DNA of 54,580 bases from Setaria digitata. Lineage: Eukaryota > Nematoda > Chromadorea > Rhabditida > Setariidae. The stretch spans positions 1 to 54,580 of the forward strand of contig RCAB01000426.1 of NCBI GenBank assembly GCA_003640385.1. The letters run 5' to 3'. Below the pieces are notes generated by a model. That model was not told where the DNA came from. It searched no databases and saw only the letters and a list, made by a program, of their open reading frames with translations. Positions 29,577 to 43,447 of the stretch are shown one piece after another; the stretch's first letter is position 1; the number at the start of each line of letters is the position of its first letter. Position numbers and translations under genes: made by a program.

Positions 29577-30960
29577 TTATTATTGTTATCATTATTATTA
29601 TCATCATGCTACAACATTTGATTTAATTATGAACTCCACTCATCCTCAACAGTAGCAATATTGAAGTGAAATGAAGAATTCGCAATTACCCACTCATTAA
29701 CAAATTAACTTGATGCCATTTGATTGTGCACTCAACCGCAAACAGAAGCAATTTCATTCTCACTCACTCTCAACACAGTTTCTCTATCACACTTAACAAT
29801 TCATCAATTATTATTTTCATCATTATTTTGTTTATTTGTTTTTTTCTGTTTATTTTTTAAATGTTATTATTTTTAATATTATTACTATGTTTTACATTAC
29901 ATTAACATTTTCATATTTTCCGCCTTTTTTTTTTTTTTTTTTGCTCTCTCAATTGAAGCGAACAACTGTAGTAAAATTAAGTTAAATTAAATTAAATACT
30001 CATTTATTTTTTTAGGTTAAATTAAAATTTGCACATTAATTGGTTATGGTATGGTGGTTTTAGGATTATCCCAAATTACTGACCTAAATTTTCACATTTC
30101 CCGTAACCTAATTTAAAAAGTTTACTATTAAAATGAACACAATATAAGCACTATAATGATAGTAATAATAACTGCATTTTTCATTATTATAAATAATTCA
30201 AAAGTTGCAATATAATAAAAATTATTTTTCATCATAAAATGCATAATTATATTTGCTTACGACGATAAATAATAGACATCATTATTAATCAGTGCATTAT
30301 CATCATTAATACAAATGCCATCACTAAAATTATAATCATTATTCCTGAATCTCTTATCATCATTAATAACTTATTACTATTAATTATTATGCTATTATTA
30401 TTATTTATTATAATTATTATTATTACTATAATTATAATTATTATCGTTGCAATATTCTTATTATTATATTATTAATGCTACTTACATTACTAATATTGTC
30501 ATTAATATTACTATTATTAATGCCAATATTAGTATCATCGTTGTCACTATTATTATTACTATTATCATTATTTCCATCCCTACGAGAAAGATTAGCACAA
30601 TATTTAGTACTATCCTCGATGAACTACAATCACTCATCATTATTATCATTATTCTCTCTACGATCATAATCATTATCATTAGTGTTATTTCCACCGAAGC
30701 ATTTGTTGTTATCATTACTATTTTTATTACCATTATCGCAGTTAGATAGAATCATGGTGTCATCAATGAAGTATGAGTATTTATCACTATTATTATTATA
30801 TCAATAATCATAATTGTAATTTATTATTATTACTATCATTCGGTAATAATTTTATTCATTACCGTTACCTATTCCTACCAATGAAATACGATTAATCATT
30901 ATTATTATTTTTATTATCATAGTAGCAAGCATCGTAATCAATATCATTTTTATTATTGTC

Positions 30961-32473
30961 AATGAGGTATGAATATCCATCTAATGGAAGCAAATTAGCT
31001 ACTCTCAAATATCCGTAATGAATAATTTCACTATTCTCTTATGCTTTTTAATTACTAATTAAAAAAAGTTTCTTTTTTTTTCGGTAAATAGTTAATGAAT
31101 TTTTTATGGATGCTTCAGAATTAAGATAGATGAAAAAAATAATTGATTATTCATTCAAAAGAGAAAGAAAAATTTTTCTTTTTAAATATACAAATTATTC
31201 AAATTTTACTGAATCAAATAAATAAATGTTAGGTTTTTTTTCTTCCACTCATTTTATTCTTTAATCATAATTGAAATTTATTGTTTTCATTTAAATTATG
31301 CTTTTTTTTTTCATTTTCTTCTTCTACCTTATTTTTTTTTTTTTTAAATTTCACTAATCATTTATTAATTGAATTAATATTTAACAAACTCACACATAAA
31401 TGAATTACTAACAACTAAATGCTAATAACAATATTCAAATAAACTGCTACTTATTCATCTATCTATAGAGGGTATTGTATTTCATTGACTGGATTAACCT
31501 TTTAAATCCCACTGGATTATATAGTAAATCAGCATATTTTACTATTCCATGTCCTTGTTCAGCCTTTTACAACTACATCTTTCCCAATTGTTTATCTATT
31601 AATTGTTGCTACTGTAATTTATTAAATAACGAAATTAAATTTTGAAATTTAAGGCTTAAAATAACATATAATCTCGTCGAAAGTAAACTTTCCTAAAATT
31701 TTTAAAAAAAAAAAAAAAATTGCCAAAAAAACAAGAATAATTTAAAAAATAAAACAAACAAAAGCAAAAATAATTATCGATAAAAATAAGCTGCTAAATA
31801 ATTTCAACAACAATAAAATTATCCGGACTGATAGGAATTAAAAAAAAAACTGCTAATAATTAATTTTAAATCCAATTTTCATCTTTGTTATCAAATAAAC
31901 ATTATGAAAATTAATACAATTACCGTACTTTCATAACGTATAATACGTAGAAAAAATATGATAATTAATAATATCAAATGTCATATTCAATACCAAATAA
32001 TTTTTAATAAGATAAATTATAGGTCGATTTAAGCACAAAAGATTACTTTTTAACATTCACTTATTTTGAAGGAGTGAAATTATCAAATAAAACTTCAAAA
32101 TCTGCTATAGGAAGAATTATAGCTAAACGTCTTTAATTACATTAATTTTCATTCCAAAAATATTTGCCAAAATCTTTTAAAAAAAAAAAAAAAAAAAAAG
32201 CATACACAGATATGAAATTAGTTAATTACAATAATAATGATGATAATGAACAAAGTCTTTTATTTCCCTTTCAGAATATTAGTTTCAAATAAATGATTTA
32301 CTATTTTCCTATTCGCTCTAACTAACTCTTCCATTTGAGCTTCCTCTCACTATTTCATTTCGTACAACTGTTCATCAGTGCTTTATGATGATAATGATGC
32401 AATATATAATTTATCACAATCTTTCCTCTCCTTCACTCTTTTTCTCCTTTCAGTCTAAACTAACCCATTTTGA
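30961..32473. other. Gene-free AT-rich stretch
   Basis: Nothing gene-like was seen: only poly(A)/poly(T) tracts and A/T-rich unique sequence. Confidence 0.6.
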
Positions 32474-32722
32474 AGATTCAATCTCTTCTTCAAAAGGATC
32501 AACGCATATTATGGGCCATTTGTGGACAATAAACTGAAGCATTACGATGAAAATGTTCTTATCTGTTGGGGTAATTCCAAAAAGCTTTCTTCCTTTCCAT
32601 CTCAGAATCCTTTTCCATTTCTTCCTTCTCCTACGCTTCCAGTGGCGATACTTCAGAAAGCTTCTTCCTTTCCATCTCAGAATCCTTTTTACTTTTTTCT
32701 GCTTCAAACTACCAGCTCTTAG
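32474..32722 (+). other. ORF island with an internal duplication (uncertain coding)
   Basis: The plus frame is open for 82 codons from RFNLFFKRINAYYGPF to TTSS and a stop. Two other frames, including a 100-codon minus-strand frame (32450-32752), are also open. The block is less AT-rich than its surroundings. Its second half is a 75-76 bp tandem duplication, so the peptide contains SSFPSQNPF twice; on the minus strand KRILRWKGR appears twice. No family was recognised. It could be a decayed mobile-element fragment, an orphan exon, or simply a duplicated non-coding block. Confidence 0.2.
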
Positions 32723-32731
32723 CAACCGCCT
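32581..32731. repeat. Tandem duplication, unit about 75-76 bp
   Basis: The two units start AAAGCTTTCTTCCTTTCC and AAAGCTTCTTCCTTTCC and share CATCTCAGAATCCTTTT. The second halves have diverged. Confidence 0.75.
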
Positions 32732-33883
32732 CCTATTTTTCATACTTTTCAATTTCTAAACTAACCAAAAAATATCATTTAGCAGTTGTTGTTACATTCA
32801 TTCTATCACTAATCATTACTACTTCCCTTCCATAGAGCATTATCATTTGTAAATCATCTTTAGTTATTTCAATTTTCACTTATCTGTTAGCTAATGAGTC
32901 GTTTGTTATTAATTCACCTTATCAATATATGCTTACAGCGGCTTAATAGCACGAGTATGAATTCAAATTAAATTTAATTAGGAATTCAAACTTGATTCAA
33001 AAGTTATAATTTTCGTTTTCAATGAATAAGTGTAATATCAAATACCACGTTTAAAAGATAAATGCGTTTTTAAATGTAGAACATTAAGAAAAAAAGTTTG
33101 AATTGCTCCTTTGAAATTTGATTTGAAGTAATTATTAATTTATGGAAATGTGTTACTACAAAAAAAAAAAAAAAAAAAAAAGAATTAGACAATATTTTTT
33201 AAAAAGCTTAATGACTACTAATTTATACAAAATAAGCTACTTCTATGATTACTTTGAAAACGATTAGGAATTTCAATCTTTGATATAGAAACTCATTACT
33301 TTTATTTTAAATGACCAGAATTTGAGCACATTTTGATGGGGACACTTTTAAATGCACCTTTTTTAATGCCTTTTTAAAATAAAATAATTTACAAATGGAA
33401 AAATTTGACAACAATAAAAATTGAGATTCGAAATTAAATTTTTAAATCTTATTCCTTTCACCTCCTTCCCTTTTTTTTTTCCCTCCATTTCTTGCTCATT
33501 TTCAATTTTCATTATGAAAATTTATTTCACTTCTTCATCAACATAATTCAACTTTCATTTTCAGATAATATGATAGAAAATAGGATCAGAAAAATGGATG
33601 GATAGTTTAGAAGATGAGAGGAATAAATATCTATGTGATTTAATTAAAAAGATTATTTACTTTAAATAAAAATTATTAACAAACAATTAATTCAAAAATA
33701 TTTCTCAGATATTTGTGCAGTTTTTATAAATATTTCTCAACAATATTATGGCATTCTATTTTCGGTCATTTCACTAATAATATGAACAAGAACTATCGTA
33801 ATTGAAGTACTTTTAATCCTCAAACAATCGCATTATTTCATCCATTAGATTTGCTGAAATAATGATGAACGAAAGTGAAATGT

Positions 33884-33888
<5 letters not shown>

Positions 33889-33919
<31 letters not shown>
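33889..33919. repeat. (CT)n microsatellite
   Basis: About fifteen uninterrupted CT units seen directly. Confidence 0.9.
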
Positions 33920-33922
<3 letters not shown>

Positions 33923-35261
33923 GCTGCTTTTTTTTTTTTAAATAATTTTATTTAAAAGAGAAGTTGTTCATGGCTTATCAAAAACTTCAGAAATTTTTTC
34001 AGGAAAAAGCAGTTGGAAAAAGAAAATTCGCACTTTTTCCACTTTTTTTTTTTGCTTCTAAATAAAATTTGAATTTAAATATTTATATTATTGAATCAGT
34101 AGTAATCATTATCATTACTTTTTTTTAATGAATTAATCACAGATAGTTAATTATATGTATTTATGTATAGTTATTATTGTGATACTAAACAGAAATCAAA
34201 ATAACTAAACGTATATTATATTTCTGTTAATATATATATTTCATGTAGCTACTGATACTAAATTTGATTCCAATAAAGAAAAGAAATATGAAAATTTTCA
34301 AATTCTTTATCCCAATTTCTATTCCACAATAATAATATGTTATTCTACCTTTGCAGTTAATTAATTTCATTAATCAAAGAAAATGAAATAATAGAAATAT
34401 GTAAGAATATAGAAAAATTTATGGCATTTTAATTTATGAGAAATCTATGATAATGAAATTTTTTCAAATTTCAAATTTACCCAGTTCTTTTTTTTTTTTT
34501 TTAAATATGTTTATTTGTGGGAGTATATTCATCTTTTAAATATAATCATTAATTTATCGTTTCATTTTAATAGATCATTATGCCAAAGCAATAACACAGT
34601 TTTGTAGTAAATAAATTAAATTATTAAAGCCGGTGATAATTAAGACTTTTTGAAATTTGTACAAAATTTTTAAATCGAAGTATAAGTGATAAATTGATTT
34701 ATGAAAATATATTCTTTTTTTTCTTTTTTTTTTAAATATAATTTTACATTTTTTGTTTCCTTTTGGATGCATCACATCAAAACAATAACATCAGCTTTGT
34801 AGTAAATTAACGATTAAAAAACTAAATTAATCAAAAAAAAAAAAAATGATTAATAACATTAATTAATACCATCATAATTCAGTATTGTTTATAGGAAATA
34901 AAGAAACACTAATATTATTACTATTATAATAGTTACACGATTATTATTACTATTACTATTGGTTAATCGTGATAATTTGCATCGAATATGAAATATAAAT
35001 GATAATGGATCATCATTTAAGAGGAGGATGAAAAAAAAAAAAAAAAATCTAGTAATCATCCAGGTGGAATTAATTTATCGAAAATCTCCTTTAATCTCTC
35101 TTGCACAGTTGTCATTTTTCTTTTATTTATTCATTCATATTTGTATCTTTTTCTTCCTTTTTCTTTTTTAATACTCAAAATTTAAATTATTTCCACTTAT
35201 TATCTATAAAATTTTTTTTTTTTGCACATTTTATTGCAATCACCTTTAATTACTAATGAAG

Positions 35262-35443
35262 GTGATATTTAAAATTAAAGCTATTATTAATTATTAAAAT
35301 AATGCATGAAAACTGATAAATTTAATTGATAAATTCGTTAAAAAAAAAGTCAAAGTAATATTTATAATTAAAGCTATTATTAATTATTAAAAGATAATGT
35401 ATGCAAGTTGATAAATTTAGTTGATAAATTCGTTAAAAAAAAA
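35262..35443. repeat. Tandem duplication, unit about 90 bp
   Basis: Two adjoining copies share TTAAAGCTATTATTAATTAT and later GATAAATTTA(A/G)TTGATAAATTCGTT, each ending in a short poly(A). They differ by several substitutions and short indels, so this is a real, somewhat old duplication and not a contig overlap. Confidence 0.8.
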
Positions 35444-38119
35444 TTATCATTTTTCTTTTTTCTCATCATATGTATTTAATACAAAAAATACTTCTTTTTT
35501 TTTGCAAAACTAGTTTTTTTTTCTTTTCTTCATTATTTTTTTTCAAGTGATTTTCACTTTTTTTTTAAAAAAGAAAACCATTTTCCATCAAATTATTAAT
35601 TTACTTATTGATGAAATAATCTTGAAGAGCTACCTAACAATGAACGATTTTATATTTTCCCGAAAACCTATTTTAGGTGGTAAAATATATTTTAACAAAA
35701 AAGAAAAAAAAAAGCTTTTCAAATATTTGCTATAAAATGAAATTTGTTCTCTATGAGAAAAAAATAAATAAATAAATAAAAAACAATAGGAAGCAAATTT
35801 AATCAATTTAACAAATAACTTCACTTAAAAAAAATCAAAAATTTTAAATTACAAAAACAACATGGAATAGATTAGTTATGAGAATAATTAATTTCCACTA
35901 ATTAAACAATTAAAATGCTCGTTTTAGTCTAGGGCTAAAATGTAAAACCAAAAGGAGAATGAAATTAAACGATAGTTAAAAAGTGCTAATTTTATTTTGG
36001 TGCTCATTTCATAAATTTCAATTGAATAATTTATTATAAGAAATAATTATTAGGAACTAATCATATACTACTACTACTACTACTACTACTACCAAAATTT
36101 CCCTCTCTTCATATTTTGTTTACCAATCATCTATCTTTTTATTCATTAACCTTAGCATTTAAGTAGTAGTTTGTACAAGTTGAATCTTATTGAGCATGTT
36201 ATCTGAGTGGCATATATTTTGTTTACTTATTTGTTTACCATATATTTTGTTTACTTATTTGTTTATCTTAATTTAAATAACAGGGAAAAAAGAAATAAAA
36301 AGTCTCTAAATTTCATATTATTCTAAATTAACAACAACAAAGAAACTATATGTGATATGAAATTGACATATTTCCTTATCTTTATTTCAAATCAACAACA
36401 AATCTAAACATCTTTTAAAATAACTATTATTGATAAATTCATCCCAAATGAATGAATGAATGAACCGTGAAAAAAACAAAAACAAAAAAAGAAAAAATGG
36501 ACGCCGAAAATTTGCGAATGATGCTAAATTATACTTTGGCACTAAATTAAATAGAAGCATATATTTTACTTATTAACAACATGTTTTACCCAATTTCCTG
36601 TATTAAATTAAATACTTCGATATTGAATTTGATTAAATTAAATTATTTGATTACATTTATAAACATTTCAAAGAAAGGTGGATAATAATTCCATCTATTA
36701 AATTCAATACTTAATTAGTTATATTGTTAGTGCTACGAAATTAAGATTTATATTAGCGAATCATTCCTGTTATCAAATAAATATATGATCAATTCTGATT
36801 AGACATCAGAACACAATTACTAAAAGTAAAGTGGATATTTTTAATTAATAAATGATTTGGAAAAAAAAGAGAAAAAATGAAATAAATAAATTCGATAACA
36901 AATAAGCAATATAATCTTAAATCCATCAACATAAATAATCATTTTACTTCAATTCTAGTATCTCATTATATGTTATCAAATTTTATGCAAATCATCGATA
37001 TCATATAGCCTCCATCTAAATTAAAGTTTAATTTGAATTAAAAAACAGCCTATATTCCATAGTAGTTTTTACTAGGCTAAGCCAACAATAACATCATTAA
37101 GAGCAATGTCTAAAATAGTATTTCTTGAAAATTAGTTCAAAAAAAAAAGCAATTTATAAATTTTGAATGATAAAATTAAAAAAATGTAATAACTATTTAG
37201 GCATAATTTACATAATTTATTGTAGAATAAAATACATCCATATATATTTTACTCCTCTTTTTCATAACATATTATTTTGTAACAAAAAAAAAAAAAAAAA
37301 AAAAGAAAAAAAAAATAGAAAGAGAAAATTCTAATTTAATAAATTTTCAAACTGTAAATTTCAAATTAAGGGACCAATTAGGATTAATTAATTTTCTCAT
37401 TCTTTTATGAAAAGAAAAAAAAAAAAACTTTTGGTTTCGTGAAATTTTTCATTGAAATATAAATATATGTGAAAATCATAGCGACATCAATACCAGTCAA
37501 AAAGGATATATGTATATGTATGTATGCATGTAACTTGCAATACCCAAGTGTATTGACTATTGGCCATATTGGCCAAGCAGTAACCTTTGCTTCATGTGAA
37601 ATTCGAGTAAAACTAATTTAATAATGTTGAGCTTGAAAGAATTTAACTACACTAGTTTTGCTCGTTATTCATACATTATCATTGGAACCAATAAAGGAAA
37701 TTCAAAATTACTACTTTCATTCATGAGATCGAGTAAAATATTATTATATCAGTGACTGCTAATTTAAATTATCATTAGCATTTTTTGATACTATCAATTT
37801 ACAAAATATAGTATAATTGTGCTGATAAAAAATCTGAATTTTAAACATTTTTATAAAAAAAAACTACAGAAATAGTATCATTACTGGAAACATCATAATT
37901 TATTTGTATGTTCAAATTTCTGCAGATAATTTAAATGAATTGGATGATTTTTTCTGATAATTTTTATTAATAATTTATCATCAATTCTCCGACAATACTT
38001 ATCATTTATCACTACAAATAACCTAATACTGCAAACTAGAAAAAGAAGCATTCCACAATAAAATTTTCAGCTTTTGATTTTATTAATGAAATCTTAAACT
38101 AAATTAAGACTTTCTGTAC

Positions 38120-38470
38120 AAAACTATTATTATTATCGTTATTATTATTATCACTATTTTATTATTATTATTATTATTAGAATTATTACTAGTATTACTG
38201 TCATTATTTATTATTATCATTTATTATTATTATTTATTATTACTATTTATTATTGTTATTTNGAATTATTATTAGTATTATTATTATCATTTATTATTAT
38301 TATTTATTATTACTATTTATTATTATTATTTNATTTATTACTATTATTTATTATTAATTATTATTACTTATTATTATTTATTATTGTTATTTGTTATCTA
38401 TTATTATTATTTATTATTAATTATTATTATTTATTATCATTATTTATTATTATTCATTATTATTATTTTT
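38120..38470. repeat. (TTA)n-type triplet array with two N gaps
   Basis: About 350 bases of TTA/ATT triplets with rare variants. N characters at 38262 and 38332 are bordered by matching segments (GAATTATTA(C/T)TAGTATTA and following), so part of the array length is probably an assembly overlap. Confidence 0.85.
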
Positions 38471-40348
38471 CCATCCTTTTTTTGCTGCTGTTTTCGATTT
38501 AAACTTATGATAAACTTGTTTTCATTTGAACAATAATGACTGGAAATTAAATTCGAACTAAATTGTCAGTCATCTCATTCGCTGATGAAAACATACTATT
38601 TTTCACCAAAAAACAAAAAAAAAAATCTCAGTTATTTGCAATTTGTTAGCAATAACTGTCAATCATTTATTTCAATATATTGGAACTTTTTCTTTTCTTT
38701 TTTTTTTTGTCCTAATGTCATAAAATAGCTTAAAACAAAAGGTTTAGTATTACAAACTTTAATTAGCATTATTATTCTTAATAAAATTCATATTTGTGCA
38801 CGTGAAAGCTTTCTAATTATTTAGCATTTGTAATTTGTTACAATTACAAATTTAACTCTTTACTATGTTAATGAGATAGCATTCATAAGATGGTGGATAA
38901 TTATTACTATTATTAAAATGTTATGCATAATAATTATACGCGTTTAAATCACGTAACATATGTATGTACTCATTATCATAAATAATATTTCATTTAATTT
39001 TCATCATTACACAATGAAATTACGCCATATTTAATTATTTTAACACCTAAGTTTGATTAAATGACGTACGTTAATTTCAATCACGCATATTTCATTAAGC
39101 TCTTCGTTTACATAATGTTATTTTATAAAAATTATGTAAAAATTATAAAATTAATTGAAAGAAGAAAATCATTTTTCCTCTTTCCTCCTGCTTTTACACA
39201 CATTTAATAAATATAAAATTATTTATCAAATAACTTATAAGAAAAAAAATAAAATAAAATTTAAAAAAGCATTTTATAGTTCATTCATATTAGACATTTT
39301 AAAGCTTAAAAAAAAAAAAAAATAGATGAATAAATGAATAGATAATAAATAAATAAGTGATTTGCTAACTAAACTGGAGAATATTGAGCTCTTTCATTTT
39401 TCAATTAATTAAATGTAGATTTTTCTTCCTTTTTTTTTTTTTTTTTTGTTCCATTCAAAATTATTGTTTTATTTATTTTTTCTTTCTTCACTACAGTATT
39501 TGGTGTATATGAAATTTAAAAAAAAAAACAAAAAACAAAATTTAAAACTTAAAAAGAAAAAAAATTTATCGAATAAAATAATTTGCCATTTTTCTTTCCT
39601 TCTTTTCTTTTCTTTTTTTTTTTTTATAGTACTTATTAAAAATTCAATCAACAAAATTTAATAGCATTTTATATTGCTAATAATAAATTATTGACAAAAT
39701 TTTATTATTTATCATTTCGTTTCTTTTACTTCATTCATTTTTTTTTTTTTTTTTCTTCTCAGACAACAACAAAAAACTAATGTAAAGTTAATGGAATTAA
39801 AAAAAAGAAAAATTCTGTTTTAAAGAGAGCATATTTTTCATACTATTAGTGAAATAATTGCAATTTAGTTCATGAAATTAATAAATAAATTAATCAAAAA
39901 ATTCAAATTTATCACAATTCTTCTCATTACATGTAACTCTCTATCATTCTCCAAACAAAATTCAAAAATACAATCTTCAAAATAAATTATTACCATTTGA
40001 ATATCCACTAATAATGAGTAACATTTAGGTTTGGATTAATGCTGCTAGAAAAGGGATCATGATTGATAATACAGAGATATTTTCTTCCATTAAAAGAAAA
40101 TGAATTAACTGGTTAGTGGAGTGAGAAAACTGAGAGAAAAACCGGAGAGGGGACAAAAAAAAAAAGAAAAAAAAGAGAAAAAAAAANAATGAATGAAGCG
40201 GAAAACCGGAAAAATGAGGGAGGAAAATCGTCGGAAATGAAAGAGGAAAGAAATAATTTTGCAAGCATATAAAAGCATACTTAACAAAATAGGCCCAAAA
40301 GGAAACTTAAGAAGATAACAGATGTACACAACAAATCACAATTCATTC

Positions 40349-40381
40349 AATTTTTCATGAAATTTCATTTCATGAAAAATT
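40349..40381. repeat. Perfect 15-bp inverted repeat with a 3-base loop
   Basis: The left arm AATTTTTCATGAAAT (40349-40363) and right arm ATTTCATGAAAAATT (40367-40381) are exact reverse complements around TTC. No downstream U-run or gene end gives it an obvious role. Confidence 0.85.
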
Positions 40382-40958
40382 CACACTTTCATCCTCTTTA
40401 CCATTCATTTTTCCTTTTTCTGCTAAATAAGAAATAAGGAAAAGAAATAATAATTCTTTTTTTAAGTTTCTAAGTTTTAATTTTTTTTTCGTTAAATTAT
40501 TTTATAATTTAACTAATATTTTTTTAGGTAAAAGAATTTTAGGTTTTTTTTTCTTTTTTTGTTAAATTTAGTATTATTTATTTTTTACTAAAGCCAAATT
40601 AAAAAAATAAATAAATAAATAATAAAAATTTAGATTTGATTTGTTTTTTTTTTTTTTTCTTTCTATACAAATTTTATTTTGCTTCTTTTTTCTTTAATAA
40701 ATAAAAAAATTTTTTTCCCATATTCTTTTATTCGAAACAACATAAATTGCAAGTTATTCAAAAACTGAACTAAATTTTGCAAGTTTGAAATTTTAATCTC
40801 CTATTATATTTGGTACCTCTGTTTTTTTTTCTCCATAAAAAAAATATACATATCTTATACGTAACATATAACATATAGCTGTTAGTTTTTCTTGCTAAAT
40901 TTGGTAAAAATTTGTTAGTTAGTATAATTGATAAATTTGTTAGGTTTTTTAAATGTTA

Positions 40959-40959
<1 letters not shown>

Positions 40960-40993
<34 letters not shown>
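40960..40993. repeat. Poly(A) run of 34 bases
   Basis: Longest homopolymer noticed in the window, followed by CAGGAAGGGG. It could be a retroposed tail, but no recognisable retrocopy precedes it; homopolymers are frequent here. Confidence 0.9.
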
Positions 40994-40994
<1 letters not shown>

Positions 40995-41537
40995 AGGAAG
41001 GGGAAGAGGGAGGATGGACAAGATAAAATTAAAATTTGCTAAAAAATTGTTCGATGATATAATATTTAATTAGAAAAGAAAAAAAAAAAAAAGGTAAAAA
41101 TTGAAGAAAGCAGAAGTGCATAGTCATTTTTAAGCTTTAATCATTGAGAATAATTTTTCCTTTTCTATTTTTTTTTTTTTTTTTATTCCCATTATCTTAA
41201 ATAATTCAATTTTTCATTTTATTTTTATGATCAATGAATAATTAATTTTCGATGTTCATTGTGATAGATGAGTTGCTTTTTTTAATTCATTTTATTTTAT
41301 TTTTTACTTATTTTTAATTATTTAATTATATTTCTTATTTAATATCACTTTATTTTCATTTTTTGTTTACAGATTTTAAAATTAGCATTTTTTTTTTTTT
41401 TCTCAGAAATCCATAGCCAAGAGTTATCGTTTTGTTACCATAAAAGTTTAATTTCTTTCGTTTTTTTTTTCTTTTTTTAATTCTTAATGTTCTAAAAAAA
41501 AGAGTTAATATATCAAAAAAAAAGAAAAAAAAAGAAG

Positions 41538-41615
41538 CTACCGTACCGTTTTTCTTTTCAAATTGGTTTATAAAAGTTACCGTACCGTTTTTCTTTTCAA
41601 TTAATTTATAATTTT
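41538..41615. repeat. 39-bp tandem repeat (two units)
   Basis: The segment TACCGTACCGTTTTTCTTTT recurs at a spacing of exactly 39 bases; the ends of the units have diverged. Confidence 0.85.
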
Positions 41616-43096
41616 ATAAAGTATACCCATTTAAAATGCTTCAATTGGGCTAACAACTATATTTATCGGATAAAAAATTGGCAAGGAATGAAATTTTCAA
41701 CTTTTACTAGCCGATTTATTTAATTGCTTACTTCCGTCATCAGTCAATTTCCATCTAAAACATATTTCTGGTAGTAACAGTTAAAAGTTTGTAAAAATAA
41801 ATTGGTGAAAATTTTCTTTTCCTTTTCTCCTCTTTTTTTATCTCAAAAAAAAAAAAAAAAATTTTTTTTTTTTCTTTTATCAATAACTTATGAATTTGAA
41901 AAGAAAAAAAAGAACACCTGTTTGTTATTACTGTTATTGTTGTTTTCTTGTTTGTTTTTCTCCGAACTTTTAATTATTGCTAATAATAAAGAGGAAAATA
42001 AAAAAAAAAAAATTAAAATCAGTAAAAAAAAAAAGTTTTAGTCCTTTTTTTTATATCATTTAAAAGAAATCTTTCAGAAATATTCCCGAGAGAATGAAAT
42101 AGAGGAAGGAAAACAGAAAAAAAAAAAAAAAAAAAAAGAAAAAAAACTAAATAAATCGATCACTTCATTTTACAACCTCAAAAGCCGAACTTTTTACTAT
42201 TTTTATCAATTTTTTATTTATTCATTTTTTAGGACATGATAATTAATTAAAATTTATCCTTTCAAATTATATTTCATTTCTTATATTTTCCTCCTCAATA
42301 TCATTATTAATAGCGGATTGTTGTAAAGAAAAAAGTAATAAAAAAATAAGTCGTAATTATTGAATTTTTCTTTTTTTTTTTTCCCCCCCCCCCCTCCCTC
42401 TCTAACTTTTTCTTTTCTAGTTGATTTCAAGTTTTTTTTTTTTTTTTTTTTTTTATCAAAAACAAAAATTACAACGCTACTGTACTAGCTAGCTATCATT
42501 TGATAATGACAATGATAATGATAATTCATGATCATAAATTAATGAAATATAATAATGAACACGCGATGTCAGCATGATTAACTTACTATTCTATCGCTAC
42601 ATTTTTTATCATTAATGTAAAATCATCATTGATGGATTGACATATTCATCATCAAACATCTGATACTATCGATGATAGCATCAATCATACTTTCATAAAG
42701 GAATTCATTTTCATTGTTTCACCAAAGAAAAAAAAAAAAGTTGTTGAGTATCAATATCAAATAAGGAGACTTTGATTTTTTTTTTTAAATATATATATAT
42801 TTAATTTTTGAAATACTCATTTTTGATTTTTAGGAGAAAAGTACTTGTATTGATAAAATGCTGATAAAAAAAAAATAATATTGATAAGATGATATTTGGA
42901 TTATTTTATTGATATTAATATCTGTGAATGAGGTTTGTTAATTTAACAGGAATAATATTAGACAGAAGTCATGATCTTATTTAATCTAAAACTTTTCACT
43001 AATTAGTAAGACATTGTCATGTATCAGTTTAAAAGAATTTAAAAGAACTACATAAATTTTAAAAGTAGCCTTATTTTATGGCTAAATTAATTACCA

Positions 43097-43447
43097 CGTA
43101 GCCAAATGGCAATCTTCACATAACGCCACGTATTAATTGGAAAATATTTAATTGTATAAATTTTAAAATTAAACTTATTTTTTGTAAAAAAGAATTTTTT
43201 TTTTCTTTTTCTCTCCATCTCTAATATAATCATTTTTGTTTATCATTCATTCCAGATGCAGAACTATCAATNCGTAGCCAAATGGCAATCTTCACATAAC
43301 GCCACGTATTAATTGGAAAATATTAAATTGTATAAATTTCAAAATTAAACTTATTTTTCGTAAAAAAGAATTTTTTTTTTCTTTTTCTCTCCCTCTCTAA
43401 TATAATCATTTTTGTTTATCATTCATTCCAGATGCAGAACTATCAAT
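43097..43447. repeat. 175-bp duplicate either side of a single N (unmerged contig overlap)
   Basis: Copies 43097-43271 and 43273-43447 are near identical, both containing CGTAGCCAAATGGCAATC and CCAGATGCAGAACTATCAAT. They differ at a few bases and are split by one N at 43272. Best read as two allelic contig ends. Confidence 0.88.

Larger units (their letters stand above)
27200..30960. repeat. Degenerate ATT/ATC/ACT triplet-repeat domain
   Basis: Several kilobases are dominated by triplets of the ATT, ATC, ACT and ATA kind, with strong 3-base periodicity. This leaves several frames open (for example 30447-30749 plus and 30482-30733 minus) as Ile/Ser/Thr/Met runs with no protein-like composition. 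It includes an (AT)n core and one assembly overlap, listed separately. Confidence 0.75.
32732..38119. other. Gene-free AT-rich stretch
   Basis: No coding exon was recognised. It contains a (CT)n run at about 33889-33919, a tandem duplication at 35262-35443 and a (CTA)n run at about 36069-36092. A TTGGCCATATTGGCCA pair of NF1-like half sites lies near 37560-37577. Confidence 0.55.
38471..43096. other. Gene-free AT-rich stretch
   Basis: No coding exon was recognised. It holds a perfect hairpin (40349-40381), a single N inside a poly(A)-rich patch (40187), a 34-base poly(A) run (40960-40993), a 39-bp tandem repeat (41538-41615), and a T12-C12 tract near 42371-42394. Confidence 0.55.

Noticed and set aside
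30447..30749. 100-codon plus frame and overlapping frames on both strands
   Set aside because: Ile/Thr/Ser/Met runs produced by degenerate ATT/ATC triplets; no protein-like composition or splice context.
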